Of a stretch of 64,000 nt of DNA, positions 43,936 to 52,845 are shown piece after piece. The position numbers and the translations under genes were made by a program. Positions within the stretch are counted from its first letter, which is position 1. Every line of letters starts with the position of its first letter. This DNA comes from CAWICD01 sp052267165 (GTDB taxonomy: Bacteria; Vulcanimicrobiota; Vulcanimicrobiia; Vulcanimicrobiales; Vulcanimicrobiaceae): contig JBKQHO010000039.1 of the NCBI GenBank assembly GCA_052267165.1, forward strand, positions 248,001 through 312,000, in the 5' to 3' direction. A model generated the notes under the pieces. The model was not told the origin of the DNA and did no database searches. It was given only the letters and a program-made list of their open reading frames with translations.

Positions 43936-44849
43936 GCCTTTCCGGTGAAGCGAACGGTCAGCGCGCGGCCGACGACCCGCGCGAGCACGTTGAAGATCAG
44001 GACCATGCACAGAAGCACTAATGCGGAGCCGTTGCCGATGCGGTCGACGTCGGGAATGAGCGCCTCCGAGTGCGTATACCAGAGGTGCACGGCCAACGTT
44101 TCAGCCGAGCGGAACGGATTCAAGTCGTACGCGCCCATGCCGTGCGCGACGCTCGTGCCCGCCGTGTAGATCAGTGCCGCGGTCTCGCCGAAGATGCGGC
44201 CCGAGACGAGCACGATGCCGGTCGTCAGCGGCCCGATCGCGCTCGGCAGGACGACGCGCACGATCGTCTGCCACTTCGTGCCGCCCAAGCCCATCGACGC
44301 CTCGCGATAGGTATCCGGCACGCTGGCCAACGCCTCTTGCGTTACGCGCATCAAGGCGGGCAGGTTCAACAACGTGAGCGTGACCGCGCCGGCCAGCGCC
44401 GAGAATCCCCAGCGCAGCGTCTGCACGAACACGAGCAGCCCGAACAGCCCCATGACGATCGAGGGAACCGTGGCCAGCGACTCCGCGCTGAACTGCACCG
44501 CTTCGCGGAAGCGTCCGGTCGCGGCGTACTCCTGCAAATAGATGCCTGCGGCGAGCGAGATCGGCACCGTCATGATCAGCGTGAGGATCAAGATGTAAAA
44601 CGAGTTATAGATCTCGGGCCCGACGCCGCCTCCGGCGGTCATCTCGCTCGGCAGGCCGAACAGAAAATGCCACGAGATCGACCCGGCGCCCAAGTAGAAC
44701 ATGTAGATGATGAAGAGCGCCAGCAAGAAGACTATGAACAGCGCGGCGGCCCACAGGCAAACCGTCGCGAGCTGGTCGATGACCCGGCGGCGTGCGTTAC
44801 CGTTCGACTTGATCGCCGGAGCCTCGCTCACCGCCAACGCGCGAGCCAC
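43932..44849 (-). CDS. pstA: Phosphate ABC transporter permease PstA
   Basis: This 305-residue protein has about six membrane helices and the permease EAA-type loop (YREASMGLGGTKWQTIVRVVLPSAIGPLTTG). The N-terminus is cytosolic. It pairs with PstC to form the membrane channel. GTG 44849 lies one base after the pstC stop. Confidence 0.95.
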   Translation of the reverse strand: MARALAVSEAPAIKSNGNARRRVIDQLATVCLWAAALFIVFLLALFIIYMFYLGAGSISWHFLFGLPSEMTAGGGVGPEIYNSFYILILTLIMTVPISLAAGIYLQEYAATGRFREAVQFSAESLATVPSIVMGLFGLLVFVQTLRWGFSALAGAVTLTLLNLPALMRVTQEALASVPDTYREASMGLGGTKWQTIVRVVLPSAIGPLTTGIVLVSGRIFGETAALIYTAGTSVAHGMGAYDLNPFRSAETLAVHLWYTHSEALIPDVDRIGNGSALVLLCMVLIFNVLARVVGRALTVRFTGKA

Positions 44850-44850
44850 G

Positions 44851-45732
44851 TCACGAAGACCTCCGAAGCGCGACCTTGATCAACACGATCAGTCCCATAG
44901 CGATCAGCAACAGGAGGAAGGCCATCGAGAACAGCGAGTGCTGCAAAAGAGACCCTTGCGACGCGCCACCCATGTCCATCACGATCTCTGAGGTCAGTGC
45001 CGACGCCGAATTCAGCAGCCCGCTCGGCATGACCGGGGCGTTGCCCAAGACGAGTTGGATTGCCAGCGTCTCGCCGATCGCCCGAGCTACTCCGAGGATC
45101 ACGGCGACCGCAAGACCGCTCTTGGCGGACGGCAGCAGCACGAGATGAATCGTTTCCCAACGCGTGGCGCCCAGCGCCAGCGAACCCTCCCGAAGCGAAT
45201 TCGGAACGACGCGCAGCGCATCTTCGGAAAGCGATATGACTGTCGGCAGGATCATGAGCGAGAGCACGATGCCGGCCGCCAGCAGCCCGAAGCCCGACGT
45301 CCCCGTGAGCTGTCGAATCAGCGGCACGAGCAACGTGAGACCGAGCCAGCCGTAGACGACCGACGGAATGCCTACGAGCACTTCGATCGCGGGCTTGAGC
45401 GCCGAAGCGACCTTCGGCGGCGCGAGCTCCGAGAAGAACACGCCCACGGCAACGCCGAACGGGCCACCTACCAGAATCGCGAAACCGGTTACGAAGAGCG
45501 AGCCTAAGATGAACGGCAAGGCTCCGACCTTGCCCTGCTCCGGGCTGAACGTCGGCGAGAACAGAAACTCGAAGACCGACTTGTGGTCGACCGTGAAAAG
45601 CTTCGTGCCCTCGACCGCGAGATACCCGATGAGCAGCGCGATCGACAAAATGAAGAAGGTGCTCGCCGCCTTCAGTATCCACAAGGCGATCGCTTCGTCG
45701 CGGTGGGCCCGGTTCGCTTTGGCGGCTAGCAT
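44851..45732 (-). CDS. pstC: Phosphate ABC transporter permease PstC
   Basis: This 293-residue permease has about six membrane helices and an EAA loop (LREGSLALGATRWETIHLVLLPSAKSGL), plus the PstC segment IPSVVYGWLGLTLLVPLI. ATG 45732 (MLAAKANRAHRDEA) is used. It follows pstS after a 93-bp gap that contains a hairpin, as in many binding-protein-first transport operons. Confidence 0.95.
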   Translation of the reverse strand: MLAAKANRAHRDEAIALWILKAASTFFILSIALLIGYLAVEGTKLFTVDHKSVFEFLFSPTFSPEQGKVGALPFILGSLFVTGFAILVGGPFGVAVGVFFSELAPPKVASALKPAIEVLVGIPSVVYGWLGLTLLVPLIRQLTGTSGFGLLAAGIVLSLMILPTVISLSEDALRVVPNSLREGSLALGATRWETIHLVLLPSAKSGLAVAVILGVARAIGETLAIQLVLGNAPVMPSGLLNSASALTSEIVMDMGGASQGSLLQHSLFSMAFLLLLIAMGLIVLIKVALRRSS

Positions 45733-45777
45733 CGGTGGGTCAGGTTCTCCCGGGTGTGGTCGCTGGCGCAAACGAGA

Positions 45778-45803
45778 GAGGAGCGACTCTGCCGCCGCTC
45801 CTC
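45778..45803 (-). other. Intercistronic hairpin between pstS and pstC
   Basis: GAGGAGCG (45778-45785) and CGCTCCTC (45796-45803) form a perfect 8-bp stem with a 10-nt loop, 22 bp beyond the pstS stop. There is no T-run. Such hairpins commonly stabilise or attenuate the message so that the binding protein is made in excess; that role is inferred. Confidence 0.5.
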
Positions 45804-45825
45804 CCGCTTCCTGCTTGACTCGCGT

Positions 45826-46647
45826 CTAACGGTCGGTCTCTGCGACCTTCATGTCGCTGGTGACGATATATCCCAGCTGGTTGACGAGCTGCTTGTTGCC
45901 CGCGATGAAGTCGATGAAGTCCGATACGTCCTTCGACGGAGCGCCGTTGGTGAAGATGTGCTCGTACGACCAGATCGGATACTTGCCGCTCTGGACGTTG
46001 GCGTCAGTCGCCGCCACGCCGTCGACGGCGAACTCGACGATGCCGCTCTGATTGTGCGTTCCCGAGAAGGACGCGTACGAGACGGCACCCGGCGTGGTCT
46101 TCACCGCCGAGATAACGGTCCCCGTCGCATCCTCGGTCAGTCCAGTCTCATTTACGGGAACGTCGCCCATGATGACCTGCGTGAAGACGGCCCGCGTGCC
46201 GGAACTGCGCGGCCGGTTGATCACGATGATCTTCTGATCCTTGCCGCCGACGTCTTTCCAGTTGGTCACTTTTCCGGAGAAAACGTCCTGGATCTGCTTT
46301 TTGCTGAGACCTTTGAGGCCGCTGTCGGGGTTGGCGACGACCGCGAAGCCGGTGACGGCGACCTTGTGGTCGACCAACGTCGGGAAGTCGGCCTTGCTCG
46401 CAAGGATATCCGAGTCACCGAGATCGACGGCCTTGGCCGCGACCTGCGTGATGCCCACGCGGGAGCCGCCGCCGGTGACGCTGATCTTGACCTCGGGGTG
46501 CTTGGTCTGATACGCGTCGGCGGCCGACTTGACGAGCGGTAGAAGTGCAGTCGAACCGGCGGCCGAAATCGAAACGTCGGCGAAGGCCGCGTTCGGCGCC
46601 AGCAACGTCGCTCCAAGGATGAGGGCTGCGAGTGCGGACCTGGGCAT
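45826..46647 (-). CDS. pstS: Phosphate-binding periplasmic protein PstS
   Basis: This 273-residue protein has a signal peptide (ALAALILGATLLAPNAAFA) and phosphate-binding-protein motifs (ISAAGSTALLPLVKSAADAY, VTGGGSRVGI, INRPRSSGTRAVF). It captures phosphate for PstCAB. ATG 46647 follows a perfect aggagg at a 7-nt spacing. Two Pho-box-like arrays lie upstream, so PhoB control is likely. Confidence 0.96.
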   Translation of the reverse strand: MPRSALAALILGATLLAPNAAFADVSISAAGSTALLPLVKSAADAYQTKHPEVKISVTGGGSRVGITQVAAKAVDLGDSDILASKADFPTLVDHKVAVTGFAVVANPDSGLKGLSKKQIQDVFSGKVTNWKDVGGKDQKIIVINRPRSSGTRAVFTQVIMGDVPVNETGLTEDATGTVISAVKTTPGAVSYASFSGTHNQSGIVEFAVDGVAATDANVQSGKYPIWSYEHIFTNGAPSKDVSDFIDFIAGNKQLVNQLGYIVTSDMKVAETDR

Positions 46648-46722
46648 AACGAAACCTCCTAGGTTAGTAAGCAAGTATGACAAGGACACCATTCATGGTG
46701 GCAGCCGGAGCATAAGCCGCGT

Positions 46723-46748
46723 TTAACATTAGGTTAAGGTCTCCTTAA
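46723..46748. promoter_or_regulatory. Pho-box-like array (three 11-bp repeats) upstream of pstS
   Basis: TTAA cores occur at 46723, 46734 and 46745, exactly 11 bp apart, in the context GTTTAACATTA / GGTTAAGGTCT / CCTTAATGATC. Direct repeats with 11-bp period are the hallmark of PhoB operators, and the TTAAC-type unit resembles cyanobacterial and actinobacterial Pho boxes. The array is 76 bp upstream of pstS. Confidence 0.7.
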
Positions 46749-46861
46749 TGATCCCAAACCTCTGCACACGTTCGAGCAACCCGGGCACACCGAACCAACG
46801 CGGCCGGCGAGGCAAAGGTTCGCATTTCCGGCCGCACATAGCGGAGTATCGCGGTTCGAGC

Positions 46862-46887
46862 TTAACCCAAGATTATCAACCGGTTAA
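46862..46887. promoter_or_regulatory. Second Pho-box-like array, near the acyltransferase start
   Basis: CTTAACC at 46861, TTAT at 46873 and GGTTAAGG with its TTAA at 46884 give three units spaced 11 bp. It ends 34 bp before the acyltransferase ATG at 46921, and lies 114 bp from the first array, in the shared divergent region. It may serve either gene. Confidence 0.55.
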
Positions 46888-46920
46888 GGTTCCCGCGTTC
46901 CAAACCGTGCGGCTCGCCTG

Positions 46921-48129
46921 ATGCGTCAGCATGCCGGAAGCGGAACTGAGGTGGTCGACGGTTTGCGCGGGCTCGCGATCCTGCTCGTGCTCGCGTACCA
47001 CACCTGGCTCTTCTCCTGGTACACTCCGCCGGCCAGCCTCTTCGCCCTTCCGCTATCGCTCGACGCGTTTGCGCGCACGGGCTATCTCGGCGTCGACCTC
47101 TTCTTCCTGATCAGCGGTTTTTGTCTCTTCTTGCCGCATGCGCGCGCCCGGCTGGAAGGCGCGCGCGAGATCACGTTGCGCGAGTTCGCCTACCGGCGCT
47201 TCATCAAGATCGTGCCCTCGTACGTCGTGGCGCTGGCGGCGACGGCGGCCGTCGCGGCGTCGCTGTTCCACGCGCCCGCCGACCTGGCGTGGCCGCTCGC
47301 GAACCACTTGCTGTTCATCAACAACGCATTCACGGACGTCTTCGGTCAACACAACTCGGTGCTCTGGAGCCTCGCCGTCGAAGTTCAGTTCTACGCGGTC
47401 TTCCCGCTGCTCGCGTGGGCCTTCTTGCGGGCCCCACTAGTGGTCGCCGGGCTGATGGTCGCGTGCGCCATGAGCTATCGCGGCGTCTACGCCCGCTGCT
47501 GCCTCGAGAACGAAGTGGTCATGCGGGCGCTGCCGGCCTATCTGGACCTGTTCGCCTGCGGCATGCTGGCCGCGTATCTCTTCGTCTGGCTGGGGCGGGA
47601 GCATCCGCGCGTCGCCGGGCAGCGGCTCTGGTTCACGCTGGGTGCGCTGGCGCTCGCGTGGGCCGGCTTCGCGCTGATCCAATCCGCCAACGCGGTGCAA
47701 TACCTGCCGCAGGGCCGCGAGCGCTGGGACCTGGCGGGCCGCACGCTCTTCGGCGCGGCCGCCGGCGGACTGATCGTGGCCTCGTGCTTCGCGCACCGCT
47801 GGTGGCGCAGGCTCATCGCCAACCCGCTGCTGCTCTTCCTCGCGCTCGTTTCGTATAACCTGTACCTGTGGCACACGCTGGTCATGCTCTGGCTGCTGCA
47901 GCATCATATCCCCGCGGCCTCGACCCCGCTCGCCCACGACGACGTGCATTGGAGACCGGCCTTCATTGCGCTCGGCACGCTCGCCAGCGTGGCGAGCGCG
48001 ACCGCGTTGACGTACTTCTTCGAACGGCCGTTGCTCGGGACGGGCAAGCCGCAGCCGTTCGCCTTCCGCTGGTCCCTCGTTAGCCCGCGCCTTGCGCGCG
48101 CGAGCGCGCGGTCGGAAAGACGCACGTGA
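46921..48129 (+). CDS. Acyltransferase 3 family membrane protein
   Basis: This 402-residue protein has about ten membrane helices and the family motifs VVDGLRGLAILLVLAYH (catalytic His region), FFLISGFCLF and FRRFIKI-like segment RRFIKIVPSYVV, together with WSLAVEVQFY. By family knowledge these OafA-like enzymes transfer acetyl or acyl groups to cell-surface polysaccharides or lipids. It is divergent from pstS, with a Pho-box-like array in between, so phosphate-responsive envelope modification is a possible inference. Its end overlaps the histidine kinase gene by 50 bp (convergent). Confidence 0.88.
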   Translation: MRQHAGSGTEVVDGLRGLAILLVLAYHTWLFSWYTPPASLFALPLSLDAFARTGYLGVDLFFLISGFCLFLPHARARLEGAREITLREFAYRRFIKIVPSYVVALAATAAVAASLFHAPADLAWPLANHLLFINNAFTDVFGQHNSVLWSLAVEVQFYAVFPLLAWAFLRAPLVVAGLMVACAMSYRGVYARCCLENEVVMRALPAYLDLFACGMLAAYLFVWLGREHPRVAGQRLWFTLGALALAWAGFALIQSANAVQYLPQGRERWDLAGRTLFGAAAGGLIVASCFAHRWWRRLIANPLLLFLALVSYNLYLWHTLVMLWLLQHHIPAASTPLAHDDVHWRPAFIALGTLASVASATALTYFFERPLLGTGKPQPFAFRWSLVSPRLARASARSERRT

Positions 48130-49243
48130 AGGTCGCTCCCAGGCCAAACTCCGAGCTGACCTTCACGCTGCCGCCGTGCGCTTCGACGATCTGCTTGACG
48201 ATGGACAGTCCAAGCCCCGTCCCGGTCGATTCGCGTGCCCGCGAGCGGTCGACCACGTAGAAGCGTTCGAAGATATGGGGCAGGTCGTTGTACGGGATGC
48301 CGACGCCGGTGTCGCGCACTACCAGCGTCGAGGCCACCTCGCTCTGGCTGACCTCGGTGGTGACCGAGCCGCCGGCCGGGGTGTGGCGCAGCGCGTTGTC
48401 GATCAGGTTGACGACGACTTGCGCGAGCCGGTCCGGGTCGCCGTCGATGCGCGAGGGCTCGCCGTTGAACTTCAGCGTGACGCCGAGTTGCGCCGCGCGC
48501 GGCTCGAACGTCTTGAGGATGTTGCTCGCGACGCTGGCCAGATCGACGTCTTCGCGCCGCAGCCGCATCCGGCCGGATTCGGCTCGAGCGATGTCGAGCA
48601 GGTCTTGCACGAGCTGCACCATGCGATCGACCTCGCGTTTGATTTGCGGCAGGAACAGGTCGATCGCTTCTTGATCGTCGGCCGTCGAGAGGATCGTCTC
48701 GATCATCAGGTTGATCGAGGAGAGCGGCGTGCGCAGTTCGTGCGAAACGCTCGAAACGAAGTCGCGCCGCGTCTGTTCGAGCTCGTGCAGTCGGGTCTCG
48801 TCGTTCGCGATCACGAGCACTCCGTCCGAGCCGTCGAGCGGAATCGTGGTGACCGCGAGCATGCGGGCCGCGCCCGAGAACGTCAGCGGGATGCGGCCGC
48901 GCGAGGGGTGGCCGGCCAGCGCCTCGCGCACGCGCCGGTCGAGATCGAACGAGGGGACCACCTCGATGATGGCCCGCCCGCGCACCGGCCGCGAACCGAA
49001 ATCGAAGATCGCCGCGGCAGCCGCGTTGATCGAGTCGATGTGGCCGCGGCCGTCGAGGGTGATGATCGCGACCGTCAGCGAGCTCAGCAGCTGCTCGAAA
49101 CGCGAGTCGCCGTCGGGCTTCGCTGCCGCGGGCAGCTCCACGATCCGCTCCTGCGGCCGCCTCGGCCAGAGGAAATGCCCGAGCAGCACGCCGGCGCCGA
49201 GCGCCGCGGTCAGCTGCGCGAGCAGCATCTCGACGAGCGGCAA
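48080..49243 (-). CDS. PhoR-like sensor histidine kinase
   Basis: This 387-residue protein has a single N-terminal membrane helix (about 7-25), a PAS domain (about 47-155, with ITLDGRGHIDSINAAAAAIF), a HisKA domain with the phospho-acceptor in SSVSHELRTPLSSI, and a HATPase_c domain with N-box NLIDNALRHTP and G-box ESTGTGLGLSIVKQI. The layout of one helix, PAS and kinase matches PhoR. It follows the response regulator by 5 bp on the minus strand. TTG 49243 is the longest start; ATG 49228 is possible. Confidence 0.9.
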   Translation of the reverse strand: MPLVEMLLAQLTAALGAGVLLGHFLWPRRPQERIVELPAAAKPDGDSRFEQLLSSLTVAIITLDGRGHIDSINAAAAAIFDFGSRPVRGRAIIEVVPSFDLDRRVREALAGHPSRGRIPLTFSGAARMLAVTTIPLDGSDGVLVIANDETRLHELEQTRRDFVSSVSHELRTPLSSINLMIETILSTADDQEAIDLFLPQIKREVDRMVQLVQDLLDIARAESGRMRLRREDVDLASVASNILKTFEPRAAQLGVTLKFNGEPSRIDGDPDRLAQVVVNLIDNALRHTPAGGSVTTEVSQSEVASTLVVRDTGVGIPYNDLPHIFERFYVVDRSRARESTGTGLGLSIVKQIVEAHGGSVKVSSEFGLGATFTCVFPTARSRAQGAG

Positions 49244-49248
49244 ACCTG

Positions 49249-49953
49249 TTACTCTTTGAACATGTAGCCGCGGCTGCGCACGGTGATGATGTGTTGCGGG
49301 TTGTTGGGGTCGAGCTCGACTTTTTCGCGCAGCCAGCGCACGTGGACGCTGATCGTCTGGTGCTCGCCCTCGAAATCGTAGCCCCAGACCTTATCCAACA
49401 GCGACTGTCGCGTAACGACCCGTCCGCGATTCTCCATCAGGACGTGCAGCAGCCCGAATTCCTTGGGCGCGAGCGAGACCGGCCGCCCCTGCACCGTGAG
49501 CGACTGCCGCGAGGGATCCAGCACGATCTCGCCGGCAGAGATTGCTTCGCCCTGCGCAGCGTCGCCGTTGCCGTTCTGACGGCGCAGCCGGGCCTTGATG
49601 CGCGCCAGGAACTCGTGGAGGGAGAACGGCTTGGTCACGTAGTCGTCGGCGCCGAGCTCGAGCGCCAGGACCTTGTCGATCTCCTGGTCGCGCGCGGTCA
49701 GCATGATGATCGGCACGCCGCTGGAGCGGCGGATCTCCTTGCACGCTTCGATCCCGTCGAGGACCGGAAGCATGATATCCATGATGATCAGGTCGGGCCG
49801 CTCGCTGGCCGCCAAGGCGATCGCTGACCGCCCGTCCCCCGCCGTCGCGACGGAATAGCCGTTCCGCTCCAAGTTGAAGCGAAGCGTTTGAAGGATCGCC
49901 GACTCGTCGTCGACGATGAGGATCTTCTTGCTCTGTTGGCCCGAGGCCACCAT
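49249..49953 (-). CDS. PhoB/OmpR-family response regulator
   Basis: This 234-residue protein has a receiver domain (ILIVDDESAILQTLRF, phospho-acceptor Asp in LIIMDIMLPVLDG, Lys in YVTKPFSLHEFL) and an OmpR-type winged helix (SLAPKEFGLLHVLMENRGRV, TISVHVRWLREKVELDPNNP). By family knowledge PhoB-type regulators bind tandem 11-bp repeats such as those upstream of pstS. Neighbourhood with pst genes and a PhoR-like kinase makes phosphate control likely. ATG 49953 follows ggaga. Confidence 0.92.
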   Translation of the reverse strand: MVASGQQSKKILIVDDESAILQTLRFNLERNGYSVATAGDGRSAIALAASERPDLIIMDIMLPVLDGIEACKEIRRSSGVPIIMLTARDQEIDKVLALELGADDYVTKPFSLHEFLARIKARLRRQNGNGDAAQGEAISAGEIVLDPSRQSLTVQGRPVSLAPKEFGLLHVLMENRGRVVTRQSLLDKVWGYDFEGEHQTISVHVRWLREKVELDPNNPQHIITVRSRGYMFKE

Positions 49954-50033
49954 AACGTCTCCCGCGTCGCATGTCCGCAACGGGCACGCCGACAAGATAG
50001 CGTGAAACGGGAGAGGGAGGCAAGGAGGAAGGT

Positions 50034-50975
50034 TTGGCCAAGGCGCCGCGCTACGAGGGGCTCGGACCCGATACGAGTCTCGGGGACGCCGCACGTGCCG
50101 TGCTGGAGCCCCTGTTCGCGGCCGTCCTGGACGAGGCGCCGGCGGTCCTGCGGGGCGACGACGTCGAAGCGACTCACAACATGCGGGTCGCGCTGAGGCG
50201 GCTGCGCGTGGCTCTGGCGACCTTCCGCGACTGCTATCCGAAGAAGCGGCTGAAGGAGCAGCTCCGCGCGACGAGGCGAATCGGCCGCAGGCTCGGCGAG
50301 GTGCGAGACGCCGACGTCCACCTGGCTGCCCTGCGCACGGCCCTGGGAAGCGCCACCAGCGACGAGCACGCCGGGATCGCCCACGCGCTCGAGAGCCTGG
50401 CCGCCGTGCGTCGCGAGGCACTCGCCGCGTTCGCGATCGAGCTCTCGCAGTTCGACCGCGCCGAACTGGCCGAACTGATCGGCGCCACCGACACGAGCGC
50501 GGACGAGCCGGTGCGTGAACTCGTCCCGGCGATCCTGCGCAAACGCCTGCACCGGCTGCTGCGCAAAGCCGGGGTCGCGCTTGCGAGCGGCGGCGCGGCC
50601 GACCTGCACGCGCTGCGCATCGAAGGGAAGCACCTGCGCTACAATCTCGAGTTCTTCCGCCAAGCGCTCGCGCCGGCCAGCGCCGACGCGGTTTCGCTGC
50701 TGGCCCATCTGCAAGAGCGGTTGGGAACGATCGCCGACCTCGACGCCTTCGAGCGCTATTACCGCGACCTGCTCGACGAGATCGGTGACGACGATCCCCG
50801 CACCGCCGGCCTGTGCGCGCGCCTGACGACGGCGCGTCGCGAGCGGGTGCGGGCGCTCGACACGCTGCGCCACCGCTGGCTTACAGGCGAGCGCACCTAC
50901 CCCGAGAGACTGACCGGCTCGGTCTCCGCTTCGCTCGCCTCGCTCGGCTCGCTCTCCGAAAACTCGGCGTCGTAG
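50034..50975 (+). CDS. CHAD domain protein
   Basis: This 313-residue, all-helical protein has the conserved basic/His motifs of CHAD: HNMRVALRRLRVALATF, LGEVRDADVHLAAL and HALRIEGKHLRYNLEFF. By established knowledge CHAD proteins bind polyphosphate, and many are encoded next to polyphosphate-metabolism genes. TTG 50034 is the start with aaggagg 5 nt upstream. It is convergent with and overlaps (79 bp) the Ppx-HD gene, and is divergent from the PhoB-like gene, so a role in polyphosphate granules or homeostasis fits. Confidence 0.92.
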   Translation: MAKAPRYEGLGPDTSLGDAARAVLEPLFAAVLDEAPAVLRGDDVEATHNMRVALRRLRVALATFRDCYPKKRLKEQLRATRRIGRRLGEVRDADVHLAALRTALGSATSDEHAGIAHALESLAAVRREALAAFAIELSQFDRAELAELIGATDTSADEPVRELVPAILRKRLHRLLRKAGVALASGGAADLHALRIEGKHLRYNLEFFRQALAPASADAVSLLAHLQERLGTIADLDAFERYYRDLLDEIGDDDPRTAGLCARLTTARRERVRALDTLRHRWLTGERTYPERLTGSVSASLASLGSLSENSAS

Positions 50976-52519
50976 GAAGCCGGGCTCGGCCCTTCGATCC
51001 CGACCGTGACCTCCAGCGCGCGTGCGAGCATGTCGGCCTTGAAGCGCCCGCTCTCGAGTTCCGGCGTGACGTCTTGCGACGCGCGCAACGCGAAATCGAC
51101 GCGGCCCGGCGCGAGCGCGAGCTCGAATTCGTTCACGACCGCCAGGCGTCGCACGTCGAGACCGTCGACGAGTCGCAGGATGCCGCCCAGCAGCATGATC
51201 TTCGTGCGCACCGCGCTCGAGGCGTCGGCCCACTCGGGATGCGTCGGCTTGGGCAGCGACTTGCGATGATAGCGCACCAGCGTGGCGATAAGTTCGAGCT
51301 CGTCGGCGCGCCAGCCCGGCAAGCCCGCATTGCGCACGATGTACGCACCGTGCTTGTGATGAGCGCTGGCCGCGATCGCGCGCCCGACGTCGTGCAGCAG
51401 CGCGGCCGCGAACAACACGTCGCGGTCGGCGGGCTCGAAGCGGTGCAGCGTGGAGAGCCGGTCGAAGAGCAAGAGCGCGAGCGCGGCCACGTGATTCTCG
51501 TGCGCGCCGCCTTCGCCGAAGCGTTTGGCCAGCGTGTGCGCGGCGTCGAAACGGCGGGTCTGCTCGTCGCCCAAACGCCGCGCGACCGCGATGTTGCGCT
51601 CGAGGTAGTCGACGACCAGCCCTTCGCGCAGCGCGCGCTCGCTGACCACGAGCTCGTCGCGCTCGAGCGCATCCATCACCGCCAGCACGATCGCGTTGCC
51701 GGCGACGATGATGTCGCTGCGGCGCGGATTCATCCCCGGCAGCTTGCGGCGCTCGGCGTCGGAGAGCGGCAGCATGATCGACTGCAGCTCGCGCAGCCGT
51801 TCGCGGCGCAACACGTAGCCGTGAACGCGCTGCGCTGGACCGCCCGAGCGCGCTCGATCGAGCGCGGCCAAGCCCATGACCGTCCCCGACGTGCCGATCA
51901 GCGTGTCGAAGCGATAGTCCTTCATCCGCTCCGCCAGCGGATGAAGCATGGAGCGGATGTGCTTCTGCATAGCGCCGTAGCGCGGCGAGCGCGCGTCCTC
52001 GTCGCGCAGGTACTGCTCGTAGAGGCGCAGGCTGCCCAAGCGCACGCTGTGCAAAAAGAACGGACGCTCTTCGTCGGCGACGATGAACTCGGTCGAGCCT
52101 CCGCCGATGTCGAAAATGCAGGCGACGCGGTCGCCCAGCGGAAATCCGCGGCTGACGCCGAGATGGATGAGGCGCGCCTCTTCGGTCTCGCCCAGCACCT
52201 CGACGCTGACGCCGCCGGCCGCCCGCGCCGCGGCCAAGAACTCCTCACGATTGGAGGCCTCACGCACCGCAGACGTCGCCACCGCCCGGATATCCGAAGC
52301 CCCCGCCGCGCGCGCCGCGGCGGCGAACTTGGCAATCGCGGCAACGCCGCGCTGCACGGCCTTCTTGCTGAGCTGGCCTCGGGTCAGCGCCGCGCCGCCG
52401 CCCAACCGCACCATCTCGCGCGCCTTGAGGATCGTTCGGGAGGTTCCAAAGCGCGGGTCCAGCTCGACGACGATGAGATGGATCGAGTTGGTGCCCACGT
52501 CGATCGCGCCGAGCAGCAT
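50897..52519 (-). CDS. Ppx/GppA exopolyphosphatase with C-terminal HD domain
   Basis: This 540-residue protein has the ASKHA motifs (LGAIDVGTNSIHLIVVEL, FDIGGGSTEFI, GTSGTVMGLAALDRA) and an HD domain (LLHDVGRAIAASAHHKHGAYI, ELELIATLVRYHRKS). This is the domain order of the full-length exopolyphosphatase/pppGpp phosphohydrolase. ATG 52519 is chosen because MLLGAIDVGTNS starts the conserved domain. The C-terminus is Glu/Ser-rich. By family knowledge it releases phosphate from polyphosphate ends. It lies tail to tail with the CHAD gene. Confidence 0.94.
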   Translation of the reverse strand: MLLGAIDVGTNSIHLIVVELDPRFGTSRTILKAREMVRLGGGAALTRGQLSKKAVQRGVAAIAKFAAAARAAGASDIRAVATSAVREASNREEFLAAARAAGGVSVEVLGETEEARLIHLGVSRGFPLGDRVACIFDIGGGSTEFIVADEERPFFLHSVRLGSLRLYEQYLRDEDARSPRYGAMQKHIRSMLHPLAERMKDYRFDTLIGTSGTVMGLAALDRARSGGPAQRVHGYVLRRERLRELQSIMLPLSDAERRKLPGMNPRRSDIIVAGNAIVLAVMDALERDELVVSERALREGLVVDYLERNIAVARRLGDEQTRRFDAAHTLAKRFGEGGAHENHVAALALLLFDRLSTLHRFEPADRDVLFAAALLHDVGRAIAASAHHKHGAYIVRNAGLPGWRADELELIATLVRYHRKSLPKPTHPEWADASSAVRTKIMLLGGILRLVDGLDVRRLAVVNEFELALAPGRVDFALRASQDVTPELESGRFKADMLARALEVTVGIEGPSPASYDAEFSESEPSEASEAETEPVSLSG

Positions 52520-52677
52520 GGCGCTGACTGCGTACGCGGGCCCGGCGAGCGGCCCCTTTCGACAGATGAAACAGCGTATCGTTCGCGCGGCTTCGCCGCG
52601 GGCCGCGCAGGCAGTGCTCGGCTGCTCGGCCTCGAACCAGCGTTCGCGCTTGCACCGCGCCATTGCGGGGCGCTCCG

Positions 52678-52839
52678 ATGACCCGAATCTATCTCGGCGT
52701 GGCACTGACCGCGGTCGTGTTCGTCATCGGTTTAGTCTTGCTGTTCGTGCATCACGACGTCGGCCCGGGCTGGTTGGATCTGGTCGCGTCGTTCATCCTC
52801 GCGGCCAGCCTCGCGCTGCGCATCAAGGCGCGGCGCTGA
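52678..52839 (+). CDS. Small two-helix membrane protein
   Basis: A 53-residue frame with two hydrophobic helices (MTRIYLGVALTAVVFVIGLV and WLDLVASFILAASLALRI) joined by HHDVGPG and ending in KARR. The clean hydrophobic pattern favours a real gene. It lies between the divergent Ppx gene (upstream) and the convergent IclR gene. No family is known to me. Confidence 0.55.
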   Translation: MTRIYLGVALTAVVFVIGLVLLFVHHDVGPGWLDLVASFILAASLALRIKARR

Positions 52840-52845
52840 TCTAAT

